NCBI GenBank assembly: GCA_946886925.1 | Contig: CAMPJQ010000143.1 | Coordinates: 1 to 6,976, forward strand | DNA length: 6,976 nucleotides | Direction: 5' to 3' | Source of the DNA: an uncultured Terrimonas sp. | GTDB lineage: Bacteria; Bacteroidota; Bacteroidia; Chitinophagales; Chitinophagaceae | In this document: positions 1-5,852 of the stretch, piece after piece | How positions within the stretch are numbered: the stretch's first letter is position 1 | Layout: each line of letters opens with the position of its first letter | The notes under the pieces: generated by a model | What the model saw: the letters and a program-made list of their open reading frames with translations, nothing else | Database searches by the model: none | What the model was told of the DNA's origin: nothing | Program-made: the position numbers and the translations under genes

Positions 1-1
1 A

Positions 2-520
2 ATGGGTGGTAATCTGCAGGCAGAAAGCAATGTAGGAACCGGGAGTACTTTTTATTTTACGCTTAGCTTTAAAATTGCGCGACAGCAAAAATCATATCTA
101 GATGAAAACAAATTGAAGGGGCTTTCAAGCCTGGAAGGAATAAAAGTACTGCTGGCTGAAGACAACCCCATTAATATGATCGTTGCCAAAAGATTCCTTC
201 AAAAATGGAAAATTGAGGTAGTGGAGTCCGAAAATGGAGTGAAGGCTGTTGAGCTTTTTTATCAGCATCATCCCGATTTATTGCTAATTGATCTTGAAAT
301 GCCGGAAATGGATGGGGCGCAAACCGTTGCTGAAATAAGAAAAACACACCCCTATATCCCGATCATTGCCTTTACCGCGGCTACATATGAAAATATAAAG
401 GAAGATTTGCTCAGTAAGGGCTTTAATGATTATGTGCCTAAACCTTTTAAACCCGAAGAACTGCACAAAAAAATAATGCAGTTTACCGAAATGCTCAATA
501 TTCATAAAAAAGCATCATAG
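2..520 (+). CDS. Hybrid sensor histidine kinase, C-terminal part (end of ATPase domain plus receiver domain); 5' truncated by window
   Basis: The reading frame is open to the left edge, so the ATG at position 2 is an internal Met and not the start. Visible residues 1-22 match the end of a GHKL ATPase domain: MGG, then the G2-box-like G12-T13-G14-S-T-F and a hydrophobic strand. After a linker, residues 47-160 form a complete CheY-like receiver domain. It has the acidic pair E53-D54, phosphoacceptor D97 in a LLLID context followed by MPEMDG, the switch Thr at T125 (FTA) and K147-P148. This order (kinase then receiver) is typical of Bacteroidota hybrid kinases, which autophosphorylate and pass the phosphate to the attached Asp. 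No HPt or output domain follows; the protein ends about 12 residues after the receiver. The signal sensed cannot be told because the sensor part lies outside the window. A hairpin directly after the stop probably ends the transcript. Confidence 0.93.
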   Translation: MGGNLQAESNVGTGSTFYFTLSFKIARQQKSYLDENKLKGLSSLEGIKVLLAEDNPINMIVAKRFLQKWKIEVVESENGVKAVELFYQHHPDLLLIDLEMPEMDGAQTVAEIRKTHPYIPIIAFTAATYENIKEDLLSKGFNDYVPKPFKPEELHKKIMQFTEMLNIHKKAS

Positions 521-522
521 AA

Positions 523-561
523 AGGTGAGAAAAAAATTAAATGTTTTTCTCTTTCTCACCT
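523..561. terminator. Probable transcription terminator hairpin between convergent genes
   Basis: A perfect 10-bp inverted repeat, AGGTGAGAAA (523-532) and TTTCTCACCT (552-561), starts 2 bases after the kinase stop codon and lies about 20 bases beyond the stop of the opposing secreted-protein gene. The A-rich and T-rich stretches inside the 19-base loop could extend the stem. On the + strand the stem is followed by CTCACTTTTG, only a short T run, so this is a weak intrinsic terminator by classical rules. The location between two facing genes supports a shared, bidirectional role. Confidence 0.5.
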
Positions 562-582
562 CTCACTTTTGAACAGTCTTGC

Positions 583-1305
583 TTAGTTCGTTTTTTCCAA
601 TTCTTTGATATCGAGCGAAGTGTTTACGTCAATTTTTGTGATAGTGGCTTTTATCTCTCCTACCATAGGACTGCTGATTACTGTATTGTAGGCAAAAAGA
701 AATCCTTCAGGCGTTTTTTTGTAATCTGAATAGTTGGTGGTTTGCTCAACCTGCTGGCCCATTACAGTTGCTTTTGTTATATTTCGTATAAGATAATAGT
801 TGGCGGCGTCTATGTAAATGGTAGATACTACATCTCCTTTGCTTAGCTGGATTTTGTGTACCGCCGTTCCGTTAGCTGTGTCTTTTCCTTCATAGGTGGC
901 TGTATAGCCATTCGCCTTGTAATCTGTTAATTCGCCTCCGGCACTTAATGATCCTGCTGCACTTTTTACCGCTTCATCCGGCAATGGTTGCGCTTCTGTG
1001 CTGCCCATTAACGGGTTAATGGACCAGCCCTTATCTTTCCCGATAAAAGTGATTATTTTCTGGCCCTGTACTTCTATTTCCTGGCGGGTAGCTGTATTAT
1101 ATACTATCCATATTTTGGCAGGAAGTTCCATCCCCATTACCTGCATGTTGGTTTCCATAACAATGTTTTTCAACCCGTCAATTTTTTCTTTTCCGCCCAA
1201 TGCATTAATATAGCTGGTTTGTAACTCATCAACTGTTTGTGCCTGGGCGCATATCACCGAAACACAGGTAAAAATGCTTAGTATCGCAAATCTTAATTTT
1301 TTCAT
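583..1305 (-). CDS. Secreted periplasmic protein, LolA-like / outer-membrane lipoprotein-sorting-type fold (uncharacterised)
   Basis: This 240-residue protein has a classical Sec signal peptide: MKKLR, then a hydrophobic stretch to about residue 19, then an AQA cleavage motif giving a mature start near Q23. The C of SVIC lacks a proper lipobox (Ile at -1), so a lipoprotein is unlikely. The mature part opens with a helix and the motif ALGGKEKIDGLKNI, followed by alternating short strands (for example AKIWIVYN, QEIEVQGQKIITF, TATYEGKD, HKIQLSK, STIYIDAANYYLIR). That pattern is typical of Bacteroidota proteins resembling LolA/LolB-type half-barrels, which bind hydrophobic ligands. The assignment rests on this pattern only, and the true role is unknown. 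I chose the ATG at 1305 over the one at 1332. The signal peptide begins cleanly there, and a perfect TAnnTTTG promoter element (1330-1337) overlaps the upstream ATG. It is convergent with the kinase and divergent from adenine deaminase. Confidence 0.8.
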   Translation of the reverse strand: MKKLRFAILSIFTCVSVICAQAQTVDELQTSYINALGGKEKIDGLKNIVMETNMQVMGMELPAKIWIVYNTATRQEIEVQGQKIITFIGKDKGWSINPLMGSTEAQPLPDEAVKSAAGSLSAGGELTDYKANGYTATYEGKDTANGTAVHKIQLSKGDVVSTIYIDAANYYLIRNITKATVMGQQVEQTTNYSDYKKTPEGFLFAYNTVISSPMVGEIKATITKIDVNTSLDIKELEKTN

Positions 1306-1329
1306 TGATTTATTTTTAATTGGTTTTGC

Positions 1330-1337
1330 CAAAAATA
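1330..1337 (-). promoter_or_regulatory. Bacteroidota-type -7 promoter element for the secreted-protein gene
   Basis: The minus strand reads TATTTTTG, an exact match to the Bacteroidota housekeeping -7 consensus TAnnTTTG. It lies 24 bases upstream of the ATG at 1305, leaving a leader of roughly 15-20 bases. No good -33 TTTG is visible at the usual distance. The leader is A-rich (AAAAATAAATCA before ATG) and has no Shine-Dalgarno sequence, as is common in this phylum. Confidence 0.5.
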
Positions 1338-1407
1338 GGTTTTTCCGTACTGTTTATTCTGTCCGTTTATCATTTAACTTGTCATCAGATCATTAATTCC
1401 TTTTAAC

Positions 1408-3057
1408 ATGATTGGTATTACTCAAATTAGGGGCCGGATTGTAGATGTTTTGCAGCAAACTGTTTTTCCGGGAATAATTTCTTTTTTTGCGGGGGGTAAA
1501 ATACAGGCAATACATAAAGCTGGGGACGGGGATAACAATGACAGGGAACTTCCTTTTATTTTACCGGGCTTTATTGACGCACATATACATATTGAAAGTT
1601 CCATGCTGACGCCTTCGCAGTTTGCAAGGCTGGCAGTGGTTCATGGTACGGTAGCCACCGTAAGCGATCCGCATGAAATTGCGAATGTATGCGGTATAAA
1701 AGGGGTGGAATATATGATCAACGATGGCAAAAAAGTTCCTTTCTATTTTTTCTTTGGTGCGCCCAGTTGTGTTCCCGCTACTGTATTCGAAACGGCTGGC
1801 GCAGAATTAAATGCCGGGGATATTGAAAAGCTGCTGCAGCAGGATGAAATTAAGTACCTCAGTGAAATGATGAATTTCCCAGGCGTTTTGATGAAGGACA
1901 CCGAAGTGATGAAAAAAATTGCTGCTGCACACAGATTAAACAAGCCGGTAGACGGGCATGCGCCGGGTCTTACGGGCGAACAGGCGAAGCAATATATAGA
2001 TGCCGGTATTTCAACAGATCACGAATGCTTTACAAAAGAAGAGGCATTGGATAAATTGAAACGGGGTATGCATATTCTGATCAGGGAAGGAAGTGCAGCC
2101 AAAAATTTTGACGCATTGATTGATTTATTGAACCATTACCCGCAAAAGATAATGTTTTGCAGCGATGATAAACACCCCGACAGCCTGGTTGAAGGGCATA
2201 TTAACCAGCTATGTGCAAGGGCGGCTGATAAAGGCATAGATCCGTTTAAAATATTACGGGCGGCTTGCATTAACCCCGTTTTGCATTATAAGCTTGACGT
2301 GGGTTTGCTCCGGGAAGGTGATAGTGCAGATTTTATTTTGGTTAAAGACCTCGTGGGTTTTGAGGTATTGCAAACCTATGTTAAAGGTGAGTGCGTAGCG
2401 GAAAGTGGAAAGAGCCTGATGCGCTTGCCTGATAATGGTACAGAAAGCGATACGGTGATTAATCATTTTTCCTGTAGTGAGAAAACCGTAAATGATTTTC
2501 ATCTTGCAGAGCCTGAAGCCGCATTGCCGGTAATTGAGGCTCTGAACGGACAATTGATTACCAATAAGTGGATGAACGGAAAGCTGTTATCCGAACCGGA
2601 TATTGCGAATGATATATTGAAAATAGTGGTGGTTAACCGTTACAAAGATGCTCCTGTTGCAAAGGCATTCATTAAAAATTTTGGATTAAAGAAAGGAGCT
2701 ATCGCGTCTTCGGTTGCACACGACAGTCATAATATTGTTGCTGTTGGCGCAGATGATCTTTCCATTTGCAATGCTGTAAATATGATCATTGAGCACAAGG
2801 GAGGTGTGAGCCTCTGGTCCGGCGATGACGAAACCGCAAATATTATATTGCCCTTGCCCGTAGGCGGTTTAATGAGCAATGAAGACGGGTACACGGTGGC
2901 TGGTCAATACGCCGCTATTGATAAAGCAGCCAAAGCGCTTGGGTCAACCCTTTCGGCACCTTATATGACGTTATCCTTCATGGCCTTACTGGTAATACCC
3001 CATCTGAAGCTTAGCGATAAAGGATTGTTTGACGGAGATGATTTCGGGTTGATGTAA
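1408..3057 (+). CDS. ade: Adenine deaminase (EC 3.5.4.2)
   Basis: Adenine deaminase hydrolyses adenine to hypoxanthine and ammonia in cytoplasmic purine salvage. The 549 residues fit the bacterial Ade family in length and order. Residues 1-50 give half of a small beta domain. The amidohydrolase barrel starts at [14 protein letters not shown], with metal-binding H59 and H61. Further likely metal or active-site residues are E153 (SEMMNFPG), H184 (DGHAPG), H205 (TDHECFT) and the D253-D254 pair in MFCSDDKHP. The beta domain closes around residues 300-330 ([12 protein letters not shown]). The family's C-terminal domain spans about 375-545, including HDSHN (438-442), [14 protein letters not shown] (481-494) and a hydrophobic segment ending near [13 protein letters not shown] (529-541). 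No catalytic motif appears broken. The start gives a family-like N-terminus and the leader has no Shine-Dalgarno sequence. The gene stands alone on +, divergent from the secreted-protein gene and convergent (8-bp gap) with the repair gene. Confidence 0.96.
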   Translation: MIGITQIRGRIVDVLQQTVFPGIISFFAGGKIQAIHKAGDGDNNDRELPFILPGFIDAHIHIESSMLTPSQFARLAVVHGTVATVSDPHEIANVCGIKGVEYMINDGKKVPFYFFFGAPSCVPATVFETAGAELNAGDIEKLLQQDEIKYLSEMMNFPGVLMKDTEVMKKIAAAHRLNKPVDGHAPGLTGEQAKQYIDAGISTDHECFTKEEALDKLKRGMHILIREGSAAKNFDALIDLLNHYPQKIMFCSDDKHPDSLVEGHINQLCARAADKGIDPFKILRAACINPVLHYKLDVGLLREGDSADFILVKDLVGFEVLQTYVKGECVAESGKSLMRLPDNGTESDTVINHFSCSEKTVNDFHLAEPEAALPVIEALNGQLITNKWMNGKLLSEPDIANDILKIVVVNRYKDAPVAKAFIKNFGLKKGAIASSVAHDSHNIVAVGADDLSICNAVNMIIEHKGGVSLWSGDDETANIILPLPVGGLMSNEDGYTVAGQYAAIDKAAKALGSTLSAPYMTLSFMALLVIPHLKLSDKGLFDGDDFGLM

Positions 3058-3065
3058 GGATTGTA

Positions 3066-3497
3066 CTATTTAATAATTTCCCATTTTTCAATTTTCCCCT
3101 TTACAACATTGAACATAGGATGAGGAATAAGTCTTTTTTTCCCGTTCACTTCTAAAAATTGGGGCGCGTCACGGATTTTTAGCTTGTTAAGCAAATGGGT
3201 TGTTTCATATTTTATTTGTCCCGTTGTAACCTGCATTGTCACCGGTGAAAAATTCCAATTTATTTTATTTCTGTCGAAGTTATAGCCTCGTCTGGCAGAT
3301 TCTTCAAAAACAGAGGCCAGATATTGATTTATTGCATCTTCCGATTTGTCCATTTGTTTAAACCTGTCAAGTTGTGGATGATTGCGATAGCCTTTAGTCT
3401 TACCTTCAAAAACGTGCCTGGCTAGGAGTGTTTCCCTCCACAAGGCTACAAGTCCTTTGGTGTCTAAATATTTTGGATGAACAGACCAGATTCTCAT
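3066..3497 (-). CDS. Pyrimidine dimer DNA glycosylase / endonuclease V-like protein (Pyr_excise family)
   Basis: This 143-residue protein matches the bacterial relatives of phage T4 endonuclease V (DenV). That enzyme removes UV-induced cyclobutane pyrimidine dimers by cutting the glycosyl bond and then the abasic site. Recognisable parts are the N-terminal MRIWSVHPKYLD, GLVALWRETLLA (15-26), GKTKGYRNHPQLDRF (32-46) and the helix EESARRGYNFDRNKI (65-79), which parallels a helix of the T4 protein. The R21-E22 pair lines up with T4 R22-E23, where Glu23 is catalytic. T4 uses the alpha-amine of Thr2 (after Met removal) as nucleophile. Here Met1-Arg2 occupies that place, so Met is probably retained. 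The length is normal for the family and nothing looks truncated. It is the last gene of the minus-strand run, 88 bases after the dipeptidase stop. Activity on dimers is inferred, since bacterial members are less studied than DenV. Confidence 0.88.
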   Translation of the reverse strand: MRIWSVHPKYLDTKGLVALWRETLLARHVFEGKTKGYRNHPQLDRFKQMDKSEDAINQYLASVFEESARRGYNFDRNKINWNFSPVTMQVTTGQIKYETTHLLNKLKIRDAPQFLEVNGKKRLIPHPMFNVVKGKIEKWEIIK

Positions 3498-3585
3498 ACG
3501 CTGTCAAAATAGCAAATTGTCAGTATGTATTTCGTAAAAATTGTCAAATATCTGCTGTTCGTCATATTTTGCATTGCCTGTAACT

Positions 3586-4953
3586 CTAGTGTTGTTCTGC
3601 AAAATACCGGTGGAAATAGGGTATTGTTTCTATGCCCTTATAAAAATTAAAAATATCGAACTTTTCGTTTGGCGAATGCAGGTTGTCGCTATCCAGCCCA
3701 AATCCCATGAATACAATTTTAATCCCCAGTTCTTTCTCAAACAGGGAACATATTGGAATGCTTCCCCCACCCCGAACCGGAATGGGAACCTTTCCAAAAG
3801 TAGTTTCAATCGCTTTCGCTGCAGCCCGGTAGGCAGGTGAATCAACCGGGGTCATATAGGGTTCTCCGCCATGGTGTTCTTCGGCCGTTACGGTTACACC
3901 AGCAGGTGCTATATCCTTAAAGTATTGCAGTAATTTGGCTGTTATATTTGCCGAGGATTGATCTGGCACCAGCCTTGCTGATATTTTTGCATGTGCCTTT
4001 GCGGGTAAAACTGTTTTTGCGCCTTCGCCTGTATAGCCTCCCCAAATGCCATTGAGTTCCAGTGTTGGGCGGATGCCGGTTCTTTCATTGGTCGTGTATC
4101 CTTTTTCACCCCACAATACTTCCACTCCAAGATCTTTTTTATAGTCTGCTTCATTAAAAGGGGCTTTAGCCATAAGTGCTCTTTCTTCCTTTGTTGCATT
4201 TACTACATTATCATAAAATCCCGGAATGGTAATATGGTTATTTTCATCGTGGCAGGAAGCGATCATTTTAGCCAGTATGGTTATGGGGTTGGCTACGGCA
4301 CCGCCGTATACGCCGCTGTGCAGGTCGCGGTTAGGCCCTGTTACCTCTACTTCTATATAAGACAGCCCGCGTACACCTATATCCAGCGAAGGCGTATCCA
4401 TACTGATCATTGCAGTATCGCTGATCAGAATTACATCGGCGCTTAACAAAGCTTTATTGGATGCAACAAATTTGGCTAAGTTGGGAGAGCCGATTTCTTC
4501 TTCTCCCTCAATAATGAATTTAATATTCGTAGACAAAGTATTGGTTTTAACCAATGTTTCCAGTGCTTTTACATGCATGTAAAATTGTCCTTTATCATCA
4601 CAGGATCCCCTGGCGAAGATTTTTCCATCCTTAATTACAGGATCAAAAGGACCACTATTCCATAAATCAAGCGGATCAGGGGGTTGTACATCGTAATGAC
4701 CATACACCAATACCGTTGGTTTGGAAGCATCAATTATTTTTTCTGCATATACTACAGGGTGGCCTTCTGTAAAAAAAACTTCAGCTTTATCAGCGCCTGC
4801 TTCTAATAATTTTTGTTTAACTGCTTCGGCGCAGGTCATCATATCTTTTTTATGTTCACTATCGGCGCTTACCGATGGAATACGCAACAGATCCAGTAAT
4901 TCATTTAAAAAGCGGTCTTTGTTTTTTAACTGGTAATCGTTCCATACCTGCAT
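3586..4953 (-). CDS. M20-family dipeptidase (carnosinase/CNDP-like metallopeptidase)
   Basis: The 455-residue protein is a complete di-metal M20 peptidase of the CNDP dipeptidase branch, predicted to cleave dipeptides in the cytoplasm (no signal peptide is seen). By comparison with mammalian carnosinase 2, the metal ligands and catalytic residues are H86 and D88 in GHYDVQPP, bridging D119 in ARGSCDDKGQ, general base E152 and ligand E153 in EGEEEIGS, D179 in LISDT and H426 in DSDNLHSPNE. The lid/dimerisation domain (about 195-360) carries the substrate-contacting H212 in RDLHSGVYGG. RGGGSIP (394-400) is the conserved glycine-rich loop. The start at 4953 gives a family-like N-terminus and the upstream DNA is A/T-rich without a Shine-Dalgarno sequence. 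The 238-bp gap upstream contains palindromes that may regulate it. Exact substrate specificity cannot be read from sequence. Confidence 0.95.
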   Translation of the reverse strand: MQVWNDYQLKNKDRFLNELLDLLRIPSVSADSEHKKDMMTCAEAVKQKLLEAGADKAEVFFTEGHPVVYAEKIIDASKPTVLVYGHYDVQPPDPLDLWNSGPFDPVIKDGKIFARGSCDDKGQFYMHVKALETLVKTNTLSTNIKFIIEGEEEIGSPNLAKFVASNKALLSADVILISDTAMISMDTPSLDIGVRGLSYIEVEVTGPNRDLHSGVYGGAVANPITILAKMIASCHDENNHITIPGFYDNVVNATKEERALMAKAPFNEADYKKDLGVEVLWGEKGYTTNERTGIRPTLELNGIWGGYTGEGAKTVLPAKAHAKISARLVPDQSSANITAKLLQYFKDIAPAGVTVTAEEHHGGEPYMTPVDSPAYRAAAKAIETTFGKVPIPVRGGGSIPICSLFEKELGIKIVFMGFGLDSDNLHSPNEKFDIFNFYKGIETIPYFHRYFAEQH

Positions 4954-5031
4954 AATCTTAAATTTTAGGATGAAGATGACAGAAAAACGAAATTAAGTGG
5001 TTTTTGCCATACAGGAATAGCAAAGAGGATG

Positions 5032-5041
5032 TATTGCAATA
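5032..5041. repeat. TATTGCAATA palindrome (TTGCAA box 1)
   Basis: A perfect 10-bp palindrome with a TTGCAA core (5034-5039), 79 bases upstream of the dipeptidase start. The same core occurs twice more at 5112-5128, so it may be one half of a regulator-binding arrangement. It could also be chance, because TTGCAA occurs several times inside genes of this window. Confidence 0.3.
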
Positions 5042-5048
5042 GATACAG

Positions 5049-5075
5049 CATAAAAAAATTTTACATTTTTTTATG
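5049..5075. repeat. A/T-rich perfect inverted repeat
   Basis: The arms CATAAAAAAA (5049-5058) and TTTTTTTATG (5066-5075) are perfectly complementary over 10 bp, with a 7-base loop (TTTTACA). The stem is almost all A-T, so it is a weak RNA hairpin. As DNA, the phased A- and T-tracts would be curved or act as an UP-like element. It sits about 100 bases upstream of the dipeptidase start and about 30 bases upstream of the + strand TATATTTG element. Confidence 0.5.
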
Positions 5076-5106
5076 AGCGATTTTATGCCTGTAAGGTGCA
5101 GCGCTT

Positions 5107-5114
5107 TATATTTG
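5107..5114 (+). promoter_or_regulatory. Candidate Bacteroidota -7 element on + strand with no gene downstream
   Basis: TATATTTG matches TAnnTTTG exactly. A T-rich stretch about 22 bases upstream (5081-5084, TTTT) is only a poor -33 element. Nothing codes on + downstream; transcription would run through the 5137-5185 hairpin and then antisense to the end of the membrane-protein gene. An 8-base match with two free positions can arise by chance, so this is tentative. Confidence 0.25.
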
Positions 5115-5128
5115 CAATCGCATTGCAA
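5112..5128. promoter_or_regulatory. Inverted repeat TTGCAAT-CGC-ATTGCAA (possible operator)
   Basis: Seven-base perfect arms around a 3-base centre. It can also be read as TTGCAA-N5-TTGCAA. That layout resembles binding sites of Fur-superfamily regulators such as actinobacterial Nur, though nothing in the window shows such a regulator. It overlaps the last three bases of the + strand TATATTTG element and lies about 160 bases upstream of the dipeptidase start. Confidence 0.35.
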
Positions 5129-5136
5129 GTCATATA

Positions 5137-5185
5137 TCAGCCTTTGTTGGTCCAACCGTTTAAGGGAGGTTCTGGCAAAGGCTGA
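5137..5185. terminator. Hairpin with 10-bp perfect stem just after the membrane-protein gene (terminator-like or small-RNA structure)
   Basis: TCAGCCTTTG (5137-5146) pairs fully with CAAAGGCTGA (5176-5185). Inside the 29-base loop, AACC (5154-5157) can pair with GGTT (5168-5171), so the structure can continue upward. It begins 6 bases past the stop of the minus-strand membrane-protein gene, which suggests a 3'-end or terminator role. However, the minus-strand sequence after it (TATATGACTTG) has no T tract. Read on +, the sequence after it reaches TTTTGTTTTTTT (5207-5218), inside the gene's 3' end, after a small AGCC/GGCT hairpin. Confidence 0.4.
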
Positions 5186-5191
5186 GCCAAT

Positions 5192-5719
5192 TTAAGGCTG
5201 CACTGGTTTTGTTTTTTTGCGCAGCAACATTAGTGCAGCGGAAAAAATAATATACAAAAGTGCCAGGCCTATTAATAGAAATTTGATAGCTGCCATAGCC
5301 GTAGTGAGCATAGATGTAAAAGAAGTGGCGGTAATGTGAATGGAAAAACTCATAAGAACATTTTCTATCACATCAAAAACCATAGCCAGCAAGCTTCCAA
5401 AAGCCAGCAGTACACCAAATCTTTGTCCCCGGCCTGATTGGTAATGAACGGAAAAATATCCGCATGTGGAGTACAGAAAAAGTCCATAAAAGGGAATGAG
5501 CAGGAAATCCAGCAGCATGTTGATCCGGAATGCTCCTCTCAGTGAATTTTTCCATGCGGTTGCAATGGACTGTGTATGGTCCGAATGATAGCTGAATTCC
5601 AGCGACAGAATACCTGACGGAGATAATGGCGTAATCAATTGCTTTCCCTGTAATTGCAGCACCAGCAAAAAAAATATGGTTCCGGCAAAGAAAAAGCCAA
5701 TGATTTTCCAGTTCGTCAT
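5192..5719 (-). CDS. Four-helix inner-membrane protein of unknown function
   Basis: I do not recognise a characterised family for this 175-residue protein. It has four probable membrane helices: about residues 5-23, 66-88, 99-122 and 141-165. Between helices 1 and 2 lies an external or soluble loop with LSPSGILSLEFSY (32-44), whose spacing recalls small uncharacterised membrane proteins in which a PLGI(V/L)SLE-like motif precedes a four-helix core. Polar residues inside or near helices stand out: N67 and D71 at the start of helix 2, then D116, E119 and N120 at the end of helix 3. These could be functional. The C-terminal tail (RKKTKPVQP) is basic, placing it in the cytoplasm by the positive-inside rule. 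It lies 133 bases after the permease stop on the same strand, so co-transcription is possible but not shown. A 10-bp-stem hairpin follows its stop. Confidence 0.75.
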   Translation of the reverse strand: MTNWKIIGFFFAGTIFFLLVLQLQGKQLITPLSPSGILSLEFSYHSDHTQSIATAWKNSLRGAFRINMLLDFLLIPFYGLFLYSTCGYFSVHYQSGRGQRFGVLLAFGSLLAMVFDVIENVLMSFSIHITATSFTSMLTTAMAAIKFLLIGLALLYIIFSAALMLLRKKTKPVQP

Positions 5720-5778
5720 TTGTATAGTGTGTGCAGGTTAAGGCAATGAACCCCGTTTGTTCTTTTTAAAGCCTTATT

Positions 5779-5798
5779 CGAACTGTGGAGGAGGTTCG
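5779..5798. repeat. Short inverted repeat CGAAC/GTTCG between permease and membrane-protein genes
   Basis: Five-base arms (5779-5783 and 5794-5798) enclose 10 bases. It lies about 55 bases after the permease stop codon. There is no T tract after it on the minus strand, so it is at best a weak or Rho-type 3' structure, and could be chance. The rest of the 133-bp gap shows no clear promoter. Confidence 0.2.
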
Positions 5799-5852
5799 TT
5801 ACAACAATGTTTATCCGCAAACTGAAACGAATAAATAAAGATAAGTCAAAAA

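Noticed and set aside
541..729. A + strand open frame overlapping the end of the secreted-protein gene
   Set aside because: It begins inside the terminator hairpin and is antisense to a well-supported gene. It has a Phe-rich, non-protein-like composition.
1236..1305. A lipoprotein signal (Cys of SVIC) in the secreted protein
   Set aside because: The residue before Cys is Ile rather than Gly, Ala or Ser, while AQA just after it is a good signal peptidase I site.
2254..2553. A 99-codon minus-strand open frame inside adenine deaminase
   Set aside because: It is fully antisense to a complete conserved gene and has no family signature; it is a shadow frame.
3541..3840. A 99-codon + strand open frame over the dipeptidase 3' end
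   Set aside because: It is antisense to the conserved NLHSPNE and RGGGSIP motifs of the dipeptidase, so it is a shadow frame.
4988..5024. A possible dipeptidase promoter on minus: TTTG (5021-5024) and TAATTTCG (4988-4995)
   Set aside because: The -7 element has one mismatch at a key position and the 25-base spacer is too long for the Bacteroidota pattern.
4958..5155. A 65-codon minus-strand open frame in the 4954-5191 gap
   Set aside because: Its composition is biased (many Cys, Leu, Ile, Lys), it has no recognisable domain and it runs through the A/T hairpin and the palindromes. It looks like a chance open frame in A/T-rich DNA.
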